Below, piece after piece: positions 41,748 through 50,635 of a stretch of DNA of 64,000 nt. The notes beneath the pieces are model-generated. The model had not been told where the DNA came from. It did no database searches and saw nothing but the letters and a program-made list of their open reading frames with translations. Numbering within the stretch: position 1 is the stretch's first letter; each line of letters starts with the position of its first letter. Source of the stretch: Paenibacillus_E violae. Lineage in GTDB: Bacteria; Bacillota; Bacilli; Paenibacillales; NBRC-103111. The DNA is taken from the NCBI RefSeq assembly GCF_032461945.1, contig NZ_JAWCUD010000001.1, positions 1,116,001-1,180,000 of the forward strand, written 5' to 3'. The position numbers and the translations under genes are program-made.

Positions 41748-42668
41748 ATGCAGCAGCGTAATGGAATGTGGTACGTTTTGAAGAAACATAAAGCGCTATA
41801 TTTGTTAATGCTGCCGGGGATTTTATACTACATCATTTTCAAGTATGTGCCTATGTACGGGGTCGTCATTGCCTTTCAGGATTATTCGATCGGCAGAGGA
41901 ATTTTGGGCAGTAAATTTGTAGGGTTTAAACACTTTATTGAATTTTTTTATGTCAATCCGGATTCATGGAAACTGATTCGCAACACCATTATGTTAAATG
42001 TGTATGACTTGCTGTTTCATTTCCCGGCGCCGATCATTCTGGCCATCTTGTTTCACGAATTAAAGAATAAAATGTTTAAACGCATCGCACAAAGCATCAG
42101 CTATATGCCGCACTTTTTATCAACGGTCGTTATAGCGGGAATTCTTGTCACGTTTCTGTCGCCGCAAACCGGCATCGTTAATTTCTTGCTGGTGAAGGTA
42201 TTTGGCATGGAGCCGATTCTATTCCTCGGGCTGCCTGAATGGTTCAGAGCGATCTATGTCTCCTCGGAAATCTGGCAAAAAATCGGGTGGGGAACGATTC
42301 TTTATTTGGCGGCGATCGCCGGGATCGATCCGACATTGTATGAGGCGGCGAAAATGGATGGAGCGAACCGTTATCACCAGATGCGCCATATCACCTTCAT
42401 CGGTATGGTTCCCGTGATGATTATTTTGTTCGTTCTGACATTAGGTCATTTTATGGAAACGGGGTTTCAGAAAATCTTGCTGTTATACAACTCCATGAAC
42501 TACGAAACCTCCGATGTGATTAACACTTTCGTCTATCGGCGCGGGATACTGGATGCGGACTTCAGCTTCGCAACAGCAGTAGGGTTATTCCAGTCTGTCA
42601 TCGGTCTCATCCTAGTTATCGGCGCAAACCGCATCGCTAGAAAACACTCAGAGACAAGCTTGTGGTAA
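41748..42668 (+). CDS. ABC transporter permease, LplB type
   Basis: 306 residues, about six membrane segments. FKYVPMYGVVIAFQDYSIGRG is the hallmark start of LplB/YteP permeases for complex oligosaccharides, and YEAAKMDGANRYHQMRHIT is the EAA loop. ATG 41748 follows AGGAGGGGGGAGG; an upstream in-frame start at 41688 lies within the promoter. It pairs with the next gene. No ATPase is encoded nearby. Confidence 0.93.
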   Translation: MQQRNGMWYVLKKHKALYLLMLPGILYYIIFKYVPMYGVVIAFQDYSIGRGILGSKFVGFKHFIEFFYVNPDSWKLIRNTIMLNVYDLLFHFPAPIILAILFHELKNKMFKRIAQSISYMPHFLSTVVIAGILVTFLSPQTGIVNFLLVKVFGMEPILFLGLPEWFRAIYVSSEIWQKIGWGTILYLAAIAGIDPTLYEAAKMDGANRYHQMRHITFIGMVPVMIILFVLTLGHFMETGFQKILLLYNSMNYETSDVINTFVYRRGILDADFSFATAVGLFQSVIGLILVIGANRIARKHSETSLW

Positions 42669-42681
42669 AGGAGGAACGCTA

Positions 42682-43542
42682 TTGAAAATTAAACAGTCAA
42701 CAGCCTCCGTCATTTTTGACACATTGAATTACGCCGTTATGATCCTTCTTATGATTGTAATGATTTATCCGCTTGTCTATGTGTTTAGTGCTTCGATAAG
42801 CGACAATGCGCTGGTTTCAAGCGGTGATGTCCTGCTTTTACCCAAAAAAGTAACGCTGGTCGCCTACAAACAGTTGGCAGCAAATTCAGATCTATGGATC
42901 AGCTACTGGAATACGATCCGTTACACAGTCGTTCATGTCATTCTGACGTTGATTACAACGGCAGCTATGGCTTACCCGTTAGCGAAGAAATGGCTGCCCG
43001 GACGCAAATTGATCTTGATGTTGGCGGCATTCACGCTGCTGTTCAGCGGAGGCATGATCCCCACGTTTCTCGTTGTGCAAAAGCTGGGCATGTTGAATTC
43101 CATCTGGGCCATCGTTCTGCCTTCGATGATCAGCACATGGTATTTATTCATCATGCGGACGTTTTTTGAAGCTTTGCCGGAAGAGTTGGAAGATGCCGCA
43201 ACGATTGACGGCTGTTCCTCTCTGCAGGTGCTTTTGCGAGTTGTTATGCCGCTATCGATGCCAGTGATGGCAACAATCGGACTATTCACAGCTGTAAACC
43301 AGTGGAACGCTTTCTTCGATGCCCTCATTTACTTGAACGACCGCTCTATGTATCCACTGCAAATTATGCTGCGCAACATCCTAGTAGCAGGAACGACGAT
43401 TCAGGGAGAAGGCGATATGAGTCTGCTGCAAACTATGAAGTACGCCATCATTATGATGGCTACGCTCCCGATCCTGTGTGTGTATCCGTTCATCCAGAAA
43501 TATTTCGTTCAGGGTACGATGATCGGCGGTATTAAAGGGTAA
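42682..43542 (+). CDS. ABC transporter permease, YtcP/LplC type
   Basis: 286 residues, six membrane segments. MILLMIVMIYPLVYVFSASISDN, LFSGGMIPTFLVVQKLGM and the EAA loop LEDAATIDGCSSLQVLLRVV are typical of YtcP/LplC. TTG 42682 has AAGGAGG seven bases upstream. It forms the membrane channel with the preceding permease and is followed after 78 bases by the binding lipoprotein. Confidence 0.93.
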   Translation: MKIKQSTASVIFDTLNYAVMILLMIVMIYPLVYVFSASISDNALVSSGDVLLLPKKVTLVAYKQLAANSDLWISYWNTIRYTVVHVILTLITTAAMAYPLAKKWLPGRKLILMLAAFTLLFSGGMIPTFLVVQKLGMLNSIWAIVLPSMISTWYLFIMRTFFEALPEELEDAATIDGCSSLQVLLRVVMPLSMPVMATIGLFTAVNQWNAFFDALIYLNDRSMYPLQIMLRNILVAGTTIQGEGDMSLLQTMKYAIIMMATLPILCVYPFIQKYFVQGTMIGGIKG

Positions 43543-43620
43543 GATCGGAATGCGAATGCGACTATAGCTAGTAATGACGTTTTTCAAACAGCCTTTTAAA
43601 CACATTGGGGAGGTTTTTTC

Positions 43621-45186
43621 ATGAAAAAAAGAACAGTTGCAGCAGCAGTATCAGCCGTTATGCTTTCCAGCTTGGTCGCAGGTTGTACGAGTGGGTCAAA
43701 AGATATGCCCGTATCCGGGGATGGCAAAAAAGCAGAAGAGTCCAAGAAGCCGATCACCTTTTCCTGGCTGGCTTATGACCGTCCCGAAGGGAAAGTACGT
43801 CAAGATTGGGAAATATTCAAAGAAATCGAAGCAAAAACCGGCGTGAAAGTGGAGTTTCAAGTGGTCAGTCAGGAAGGTCTGAAAGAGAAGAAACAGATTA
43901 TGATCGCGACCAATGCGGTTACTGACTTCATTCAGGTAGATACATTGGAAGGCAGACAGCATGGGCCGGATAAAGTGTTTCTGAATCTGAAGGATTACAT
44001 GGATAAAGCCCCGAATATGAAGGCGTTTTTCGATAAATATCCGGAAGCTAAGGCTGTTGCAACGGGAGCCGACGGAGGAATTTACACCGTGCCGGTTATC
44101 GAGGGCGATGCCGAAGGCAAAGGGTTCAACTTTATTTGGTATACGCGTAAGGACATTATGGATAAATACGGTTTGAAAGCGCCGACCTCGGTGGAAGAAT
44201 TTTACCAGTTCCTGAAAACTTTGAAAGAAAAACAGCCGGATACATACCCATTGATCAATAACGCAATTACAGGCGATACAGGGTTATTCACGACATTCGG
44301 CAGAGCCTTCACAGGCATTCACGGCTTCTATAACGTTGATCCGGCTACGGATAAATATGCTTTTGCACCTTACCACAAAGGGTATAAGGACTCTTTGATT
44401 TTCCTCAACAAACTGTATAACGAAAAATTGCTGGATCCTGAATTCTCGATGATCACGCAAGCGCAGTGGGAGGAACGGATTCTTAAGGGCAAATCGTTGG
44501 TTACCTTCTTCTGGAAGGCCGATCTAGAGACGCTTATGGATAAAGGACGTAAAGCAGGAATTGCCGATTACACGCTGGATGCGATTCCGCAGTTCGCTGC
44601 CAACGGAATTAAGAACTATCAGTTCTCGCGTTCTGTTGTAGGTGCCACGGGTCGCGCGATTTCCGCCAAGGTCAAAGATAAAGACAGAGCCGTTCAATTC
44701 CTTGATTACCTGCTCAGTGAAGAAGGTTCGAATTATCTATCCCTGGGAATCGAGGGCAAAACCTATACGAAGTCAAACGGCGTGCCTGTGTATAACAAGG
44801 ATTTCGGTGCGTCGCCATTTACAACACTGCGGAAAGATTGGGGCGTCTGGTATGACATGATTACGCTGGACAATGCCAAATCCCGCGCGGTATGGGAAAG
44901 CGGTTTAAGCGATAAGAGCAAAGCGATTAACAAACTATATGAACCGGTTATTATCCCAGCACCGAAACAGATTGTTAAAACCAGTGAAGAGTTGGAGCTG
45001 GAAAAATCGAAGCTGAACAATTTGAACAAGTATTTGGAACAAAAGCTGACTGAATTCGTGTCCGGTAAAACACCGATCAACGATAAAACGTGGCAAGAAT
45101 TTATTGATCAAACGAAAAAGCTGGGCGCCGACGAACTGCTGAATATGTACAATGCTTCTTACACGCGCACATACGGCAAAAAATAA
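43621..45186 (+). CDS. ABC transporter substrate-binding lipoprotein, LplA/YtcQ type
   Basis: 521 residues. The lipoprotein signal ends in a lipobox LVAGC. The mature protein opens with ITFSWLAYDRPEGKVRQDW and has the long-form architecture of LplA/YtcQ solute-binding proteins, which bind oligosaccharides or glycosides. Its C terminus contains a coiled, lysine-rich helix. It follows its two permeases and precedes the amidohydrolase, so its ligand is probably the amidohydrolase pathway's substrate. ATG follows GGGGAGG. Confidence 0.92.
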   Translation: MKKRTVAAAVSAVMLSSLVAGCTSGSKDMPVSGDGKKAEESKKPITFSWLAYDRPEGKVRQDWEIFKEIEAKTGVKVEFQVVSQEGLKEKKQIMIATNAVTDFIQVDTLEGRQHGPDKVFLNLKDYMDKAPNMKAFFDKYPEAKAVATGADGGIYTVPVIEGDAEGKGFNFIWYTRKDIMDKYGLKAPTSVEEFYQFLKTLKEKQPDTYPLINNAITGDTGLFTTFGRAFTGIHGFYNVDPATDKYAFAPYHKGYKDSLIFLNKLYNEKLLDPEFSMITQAQWEERILKGKSLVTFFWKADLETLMDKGRKAGIADYTLDAIPQFAANGIKNYQFSRSVVGATGRAISAKVKDKDRAVQFLDYLLSEEGSNYLSLGIEGKTYTKSNGVPVYNKDFGASPFTTLRKDWGVWYDMITLDNAKSRAVWESGLSDKSKAINKLYEPVIIPAPKQIVKTSEELELEKSKLNNLNKYLEQKLTEFVSGKTPINDKTWQEFIDQTKKLGADELLNMYNASYTRTYGKK

Positions 45187-45203
45187 TAGCACTGTTACTG
45201 CAA

Positions 45204-45232
45204 GGAGGCTCATTCACCCAGAACGGGCCTCC
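45204..45232 (+). promoter_or_regulatory. intercistronic hairpin after the binding lipoprotein
   Basis: GGAGGC (45204-45209) pairs with GCCTCC (45227-45232) around 17 bases, without a T run. Like the hairpins after the other binding-protein genes, it may reduce expression of the downstream enzymes. Confidence 0.45.
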
Positions 45233-45250
45233 GAAATGGAGGGATGATGG

Positions 45251-46306
45251 ATGGCCGAAAAGATGAAGGTCATTGATGTGGATGTCCACAACGAGCAGAA
45301 CGATTCCGATTTGCTGCCGTACTTGGCTGAGCCTTGGCGCTCACGCGTTGCAGCTACCGGAATCGGATATTCCGGTTCCGGTTACTACTCGCCGGTTGGC
45401 GTCATGAAGAAAGACGCCATTCCGCCGGGCGGGGGTAAAGCGGGCTCTGACCCGGATCTGATGATCAAACAGCTGCTGGAAGGCTATAACGTCGAATACT
45501 GCATATTAACAGGCGTTGTGTATAACATTTCAACGACGCATGATGCGGATTATGCAGCGGTAATCTGCTCAGCCTATAATGATTATTTGGCCGCTGAGTG
45601 GCTTGGCAAGCATAAGGCGTTTAAGGGCGCTTTGGCTGTCGCTACGCAGGATCCATATCTCGCTGCAAGAGAGATAGACCGTATGGGAGGACATCCCGAC
45701 TTCGTCGAAGTGATGATTTCCAGTGCGGCGCGCGCGCCACTCGGCCAACGGCAGTTTCATCCGATTTATGAGGCGGCTGAACGCAATGGTCTACCTATCG
45801 CGCTGCATCCCGGAGCGGAGGGCGGTGGTGGTTCAACAGCGCCTACGGCGGCTGGATATCCTTCCCGTTACATTGAGTGGCATACGTGTCTATCTCAAAT
45901 GTTCATGGCTCATCTCGTGTCGATGGTCTGCGAAGGGGTATTCGAGAAATTCCCTCGACTGAAAGTCGTGTTGACCGAGGGTGGCATTGCCTGGCTGCCG
46001 CATCTGATGTGGAGGCTGGATAAGAACTATAAAGCGCTGCGCTCCACAGTCCCATGGCTTAAGAAGATGCCGAGTCAATACATCCGTGAGCATTGCTATT
46101 TGACGACGCAGCCCATCGAGGAGCCGGACAATCCGCAGCACTTGATTGATTTATTCAATATGATCGATGCAGAGAATATGATCCTCTATTCAAGCGATTA
46201 TCCGCATTGGGATTTCGATTCACCCGATATGATACTGCGAAGATTAAAGCCCGAAGCCAAGAGGAAAATTTTTTATGAAAACGCCAAAAGCTTATATAAC
46301 CTGTAA
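45251..46306 (+). CDS. amidohydrolase-2-family metal enzyme
   Basis: 351 residues. The family has a TIM barrel with a mononuclear metal site. VIDVDVHNEQ near the start (Asp-x-His), ALHPGAEGGG in the middle, and YSSDYPHWDFDSP at the end (the last Asp) carry probable ligands. The group includes decarboxylases such as ACMSD and carboxyvanillate decarboxylase, and lactone hydrolases. It is translated just before a Rieske protein and shares an operon with an oligosaccharide-type transporter. Hydrolysis or decarboxylation of the imported compound is inferred. ATG follows GGAGGG. Confidence 0.9.
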   Translation: MAEKMKVIDVDVHNEQNDSDLLPYLAEPWRSRVAATGIGYSGSGYYSPVGVMKKDAIPPGGGKAGSDPDLMIKQLLEGYNVEYCILTGVVYNISTTHDADYAAVICSAYNDYLAAEWLGKHKAFKGALAVATQDPYLAAREIDRMGGHPDFVEVMISSAARAPLGQRQFHPIYEAAERNGLPIALHPGAEGGGGSTAPTAAGYPSRYIEWHTCLSQMFMAHLVSMVCEGVFEKFPRLKVVLTEGGIAWLPHLMWRLDKNYKALRSTVPWLKKMPSQYIREHCYLTTQPIEEPDNPQHLIDLFNMIDAENMILYSSDYPHWDFDSPDMILRRLKPEAKRKIFYENAKSLYNL

Positions 46307-46321
46307 TGGATGGAGGAGCTT

Positions 46322-46681
46322 ATGACGGTACATTATGTGCTTGATGTAGACGAAGTTCCCGAAGGAGGGCACGCCGTCGTCACCATCGAGGGAAAAAGTA
46401 TCGGTGTTTACCGGATTAAAGGTGCCTTTTACGCGATCAATAATTATTGTCCGCACCAAGGTGCGCCCATGTGTGCCGGACTCGTCTCTGGAACGACGCT
46501 CCCTTCAGACGTCTACGAATATGAGTATGGTAAAAAAGGGGAGATCTTGCGCTGCCCTTGGCATGGCTGGGAATTCGATATCCGAACCGGCAAGTCGCTG
46601 TTCAGCGAGAAGATTTGGTTGAAGACGTTCGAAGTCAGCGTACTTGACGGCAGAATCGGCGTTCAATTGCAAAGAACGTAA
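46322..46681 (+). CDS. Rieske [2Fe-2S] ferredoxin-like protein
   Basis: 119 residues. Cluster ligands are Cys43 and His45 (NYCPHQGAP) and Cys78 and His81 (LRCPWHGWEFD). The spacing between the two pairs is longer than in ordinary Rieske ferredoxins and contains an acidic YEYEYGKKGE insertion. No oxygenase alpha subunit or reductase is in the window, so its partner is unknown. It begins 15 bases after the amidohydrolase. ATG 46322 follows GGAGG; an ATG at 46310 contains that site. Confidence 0.92.
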   Translation: MTVHYVLDVDEVPEGGHAVVTIEGKSIGVYRIKGAFYAINNYCPHQGAPMCAGLVSGTTLPSDVYEYEYGKKGEILRCPWHGWEFDIRTGKSLFSEKIWLKTFEVSVLDGRIGVQLQRT

Positions 46682-46697
46682 TAATCGTGAAGATAAG

Positions 46698-46738
46698 GGA
46701 TCGGAGAGGGCTGAAGCAGCCTTTTCGGTCCTTTTTTT
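46698..46738 (+). terminator. intrinsic terminator of the amidohydrolase-Rieske operon
   Basis: GGATCG...GGGCTG pairs with GCAGCC...CGGTCC, then seven T. An upstream start for the next regulator (46687) would read through it, which argues against that start. Confidence 0.87.
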
Positions 46739-46821
46739 TATCCAAAGATTTTCGCAGGAAAAGCAAGCACATGAAGCGAATGAAGTTCCATACAAATCGT
46801 ATCCATAAAGGAGTCCATCTC

Positions 46822-48420
46822 ATGAATTTATTAATTGTGGAAGACGAAGTTCGCCTCAGAAATGCGCTGGCCAATAACATTCCATGGGACAAACATGGGA
46901 TTGAAGTCGTTGGGCAAGCAGGGAACGGAGTGGAAGCGCTGCGGTTCATCGACCGTAAAAAGCCGGAAATCATTCTGCTCGATCTGCAGATGCCGGAGAT
47001 GGATGGGTTAACTTTGGCGAAACAGCTTCGTCAGAGCGATCCTTTGTTGAAGATCATCGTGCTAAGCGGGCATGATGATTTCGCTTATGCGCAGGAGGCG
47101 CTTTCCATAGGAGTCATGAAATACTTGCTGAAACCGGCTGGCGACGAAGAAATTTTGGAGACGGTACTCGAAGCGGCCGAGAAGCTGAGATCAGAACTGG
47201 AACAGCGCCATAACGAGGATGAGCTGAAACAGAGATGGGAGCAGCATCTTCCTTATTTGGTGAACGACTTTTTGCAAGGATGGCTGAAAGGTAAATTCGA
47301 GTTGTGGGAGATTGAACAGCGAAGCAAGTATCTTCAAATGAATATGCTGAAGGGCGCGCAATTTGCAGTGGCTGTTGTCGATATGGACCCGCTGCCGGAC
47401 ACGGAAACCCGATTCAGCAGAAAAGATATGTCCTTGCTCCAATTTTCACTGGGAAGCATTGTGCAGGAATATTTGCAGTCTACTCCTTGCTGGGTTGTGT
47501 CGGATTATGCGGGTTATACGGTTGTCGTGTATAAGCTATCAGGGGATGAAGCCCCGAAGGAAGCCCTGCAAAGGATAAATGTGTTGACGGAGAAGCTGCT
47601 TTTTACCGTCCTAAGCTGCCTCAGACTTACGGCGAGCGCGGGAATTAGCGGGACGATAGGCGGTTGCGAGGATCTGAATAAGCTGTACGTACAAGCTGTA
47701 CGGGCGCTGCAGAATCGGATTATGCTGGGTCACGATCTCGCTATCCCCTATCAGGAAGTACAAGGAAGAGAGCCGGAGTTCGTGCTGCAGCCGAATTTGG
47801 AGAAAGCGCTGGAGATCGCTCTTGAAACGGGAGAGGAGAATAAGGCGGCTGATATGCTCTCTGCACTATGGGAGGGAGGCATGGCCAAAGCGGAAACCAT
47901 CGAGGAAATTCATGAGCATATTTTATATTTCGAAAGCCTTTTTGTACGTATGATTCAAAAGCAGGGATGGTCCGTACGGGAGGTCGCAGGAGAAGATTAT
48001 GTTTATTTCCACAATCACCGGGAGCTGATGGTCAAAGAGCAAATTTTAATTTGGCTGCAAAGAATGATCAAAGCTTATTTAACCTATGCCAGAGAACGTC
48101 GAAAATCAACAAGCCATGATATGATCAAAACGATTTTAAGCCTCGTGGAAAATGAAATCGATCAGGAGATGACGCTGCATGCCGTAGCTGATCGGCTGTA
48201 TGTCAATTCCTCTTATTTAAGCCGTTTGTTCAAGCAGGAAACCGGGAAGGCCTTTTCGACCTATGTGATGGAAAGAAAAATGGAACGGGCAAAGGCTACG
48301 CTGCAAGAAGGCGTTCGCGTTTATGATGCAGCTGCGGCCGTAGGGTACCGGGATGTGAGTTATTTTACAAGAGTATTCCGTAAATATTGGGGGGTAACCC
48401 CTGGGGAAATTCGTTCATGA
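46822..48420 (+). CDS. response regulator with AraC-type output (YesN-like)
   Basis: 532 residues. The receiver domain has the acidic pocket VEDE and phospho-acceptor Asp54 in ILLDLQMPEMDG, with Lys in YLLKPAG. A middle domain of about 270 residues is typical of YesN proteins. The C terminus has two helix-turn-helix motifs (HAVADRLYVNSSYLSRLFKQ and VYDAAAAVGYRDVSYFTRVF). No kinase is adjacent; the nearest YesM-type kinase is at 59000-60829. ATG 46822 follows AAAGGAG. The downstream target is probably the next permease operon. Confidence 0.94.
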   Translation: MNLLIVEDEVRLRNALANNIPWDKHGIEVVGQAGNGVEALRFIDRKKPEIILLDLQMPEMDGLTLAKQLRQSDPLLKIIVLSGHDDFAYAQEALSIGVMKYLLKPAGDEEILETVLEAAEKLRSELEQRHNEDELKQRWEQHLPYLVNDFLQGWLKGKFELWEIEQRSKYLQMNMLKGAQFAVAVVDMDPLPDTETRFSRKDMSLLQFSLGSIVQEYLQSTPCWVVSDYAGYTVVVYKLSGDEAPKEALQRINVLTEKLLFTVLSCLRLTASAGISGTIGGCEDLNKLYVQAVRALQNRIMLGHDLAIPYQEVQGREPEFVLQPNLEKALEIALETGEENKAADMLSALWEGGMAKAETIEEIHEHILYFESLFVRMIQKQGWSVREVAGEDYVYFHNHRELMVKEQILIWLQRMIKAYLTYARERRKSTSHDMIKTILSLVENEIDQEMTLHAVADRLYVNSSYLSRLFKQETGKAFSTYVMERKMERAKATLQEGVRVYDAAAAVGYRDVSYFTRVFRKYWGVTPGEIRS

Positions 48421-48441
48421 TTCCTCTTCATTTCTGAATAG

Positions 48442-48472
48442 AACCTTCTCCTTTATCGGAGGAGGTTTTTTT
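48442..48472 (+). terminator. intrinsic terminator
   Basis: AACCTTCTCC and GGAGGAGGTT form ten pairs (one G-U), then seven T. Confidence 0.9.
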
Positions 48473-48605
48473 GTTCCACTTGTGAAGCCGTGACTCGATC
48501 GAGAAGTACTGAAAGTACCAAAACAAGTAATATTACTCTAATTCGCAATAAATCGGCGGATGATACACTAAATCTATAACTGACAGACAAGAAGGAGCGG
48601 GCAGC

Positions 48606-49577
48606 TTGAGAGAAACTACCGCAACGGAGGATACCGTCATGCTTACATCAAATAACGCAAAAAAGAGCTATGCACGGCAATTGTGGATCGATATCCGAAA
48701 GGATTGGGATCTATATCTGGCTCTAATTCCAGGTATCGCATTTCTGCTGATTTTTAAATACACGCCGATGTACGGGATTATCATTGCTTTCAAGGATTTC
48801 AATATTTTTGAAGGCATGGCCGCAAGTCCTTGGGTGGGATGGAAGCATTTCGAGAAATTGTTGTCCTCCGATAGCTTCTTGCAGGTATTTCAGAATACGT
48901 TAGCCATCTCGATTTATAAAATCGTCTTTCTTTTTCCGCTTCCGATCGTTATCGCCATCCTTCTCAATGAATTAAAGAATATGGCGTTCAAGCGAAGTGT
49001 CCAAACGGTTATTTATTTGCCGCATTTCCTCTCATGGGTTATTGTTAGCGGCTTGTTCATCGATTTACTTTCCACCAATGGCGGAATCGTCAATAAAATG
49101 ATCGTCGCTATGGGCGGCGAACCCGTTCGTTTTTTTCTGGACAGCCATATCTTCCGTTCTGTTCTGGTGTCCTCCGCAGGTTGGAAGGAGACGGGCTGGA
49201 ATACGATTATCTACTTGGCTGCTCTTGCCAGCATCGACCCGGGACTCTATGAATCAGCGAAAATCGATGGCGCCAACAGGTGGAAGCAAATCCTCCATAT
49301 TACACTTCCCGGTTTGCTGCCTATCATCTTGCTGATGTTTATCCTCCGCCTTAGTTATGTTTTGGAAGCAGGGACGGAACAAGTTCTCGTTTTGTACAAC
49401 CCGAGCGTATACAACGTAGCTGATGTGATAGGCACCTATGTATACCGGGTCGGTTTGGGTGAGCAGGATTACAGTTTTTCAACTGCTGTCGGCGTGTTTG
49501 AATCAGTGGTTGCCTTTATTTTAATACTTACCGGAAATCATTTGGCTCGAAAGTTTTTTGGACGTGGGATTTGGTAA
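48606..49577 (+). CDS. ABC transporter permease, LplB type (second system)
   Basis: 323 residues, about six membrane segments. FKYTPMYGIIIAFKDFNIFEG and the EAA loop YESAKIDGANRWKQILHITL place it with LplB/YteP. TTG 48606 has AAGGAG eight bases upstream. It differs from the permease at 41748 in its longer, soluble N-terminal tail. It is the first gene of a second permease-permease-lipoprotein operon that ends with an oxidoreductase-like gene. Confidence 0.93.
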   Translation: MRETTATEDTVMLTSNNAKKSYARQLWIDIRKDWDLYLALIPGIAFLLIFKYTPMYGIIIAFKDFNIFEGMAASPWVGWKHFEKLLSSDSFLQVFQNTLAISIYKIVFLFPLPIVIAILLNELKNMAFKRSVQTVIYLPHFLSWVIVSGLFIDLLSTNGGIVNKMIVAMGGEPVRFFLDSHIFRSVLVSSAGWKETGWNTIIYLAALASIDPGLYESAKIDGANRWKQILHITLPGLLPIILLMFILRLSYVLEAGTEQVLVLYNPSVYNVADVIGTYVYRVGLGEQDYSFSTAVGVFESVVAFILILTGNHLARKFFGRGIW

Positions 49578-49598
49578 ACGGAAGAAAGGAGGCAAGTC

Positions 49599-50519
49599 AT
49601 GCAAATGAATCATTCTTTGAAATCACCGGTCACCAAAGCTACAAGCGCAATCCGCACTTCTCTAAGCGAAAAAGTGTTTACCGTACTCAACTATGTGTTC
49701 TTTATCTTATTAGGACTTTCGACGATATTTCCATTTGTTAATCTGATCGCGAAATCGCTCAGCAGTGAGGCAGCCGTTGTTTCGGGCATGGTATCTCTAT
49801 ATCCCATCGATTTTCAAATAGGGACCTACCGGTATGTTGCCAGCAACGCGATGTTTCTTAACGCATTCACGATTTCAATCACGGTGACGTTGATAGGATC
49901 TCTGCTTTCCTTATTCATGACAACGCTGGCCGCATATCCGCTCTCGAAGCCAAGGCTGAGGGGCCGTAAGTTTTTTATCCTCCTCTATTTATTCACGATG
50001 CTGTTCAGTGGCGGTTTGATCCCAACCTATTTGCTCATGCACACCCTACATTTAATCGATAAACTACCAGTGCTCTTTCTGCCATATATGATTAACGTGT
50101 ATAACATGCTGATTATCAAAAATTATTTCGAGGGCTTGCCCGACAGCCTGGAGGAATCCGCGAAAATTGACGGTGCCAGCAATATGACGATTCTTTGGCG
50201 CATTATTTTGCCGTTATCGCTGCCCGTGCTTGCGACGATCGGTTTGTTCTATGCGGTTACTTACTGGAACGATTATTTTACTTCCTTGATTTATATCAAT
50301 TCAGCCGATATGAAACCACTCCAGCTGTATTTAAAAGAACTTTTCGTCTCTTCCACGGATGCATTTCTGCGTACCAATGTGGATGCCTCGCTGAATGTAT
50401 CACCGCAATCGATTCAAGCCGCATCGATTATTCTGGCTACGCTTCCCATCGTGATCGTTTATCCTTTTTTACAGAAATATTTTGTTAAAGGCGTGCTGGT
50501 TGGTTCAGTTAAAGGTTAA
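49599..50519 (+). CDS. ABC transporter permease, YtcP/LplC type (second system)
   Basis: 306 residues, six membrane segments. FFILLGLSTIFPFVNLIAKSLS, LFSGGLIPTYLLMHTLH and the EAA loop LEESAKIDGASNMTILWRII are diagnostic. ATG 49599 has AAAGGAGG upstream. It lies 21 bases after its partner permease. Confidence 0.93.
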   Translation: MQMNHSLKSPVTKATSAIRTSLSEKVFTVLNYVFFILLGLSTIFPFVNLIAKSLSSEAAVVSGMVSLYPIDFQIGTYRYVASNAMFLNAFTISITVTLIGSLLSLFMTTLAAYPLSKPRLRGRKFFILLYLFTMLFSGGLIPTYLLMHTLHLIDKLPVLFLPYMINVYNMLIIKNYFEGLPDSLEESAKIDGASNMTILWRIILPLSLPVLATIGLFYAVTYWNDYFTSLIYINSADMKPLQLYLKELFVSSTDAFLRTNVDASLNVSPQSIQAASIILATLPIVIVYPFLQKYFVKGVLVGSVKG

Positions 50520-50635
50520 ATGCCGCAAGGCTAGCTGGAACTACTCGAAGGGTGGTGGTGGGCAAGTCGAGGGGACCTTTCATTTTGCAGGGGAGAAGGC
50601 ATTGTTTGAGATATGAATAAAAGGGAGGCACATGC

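Noticed and set aside
46687..46821. N-terminal extension of the YesN-type regulator
   Set aside because: It would read through a strong terminator, has no ribosome site, and the receiver domain begins exactly at the ATG with AAAGGAG (46822).
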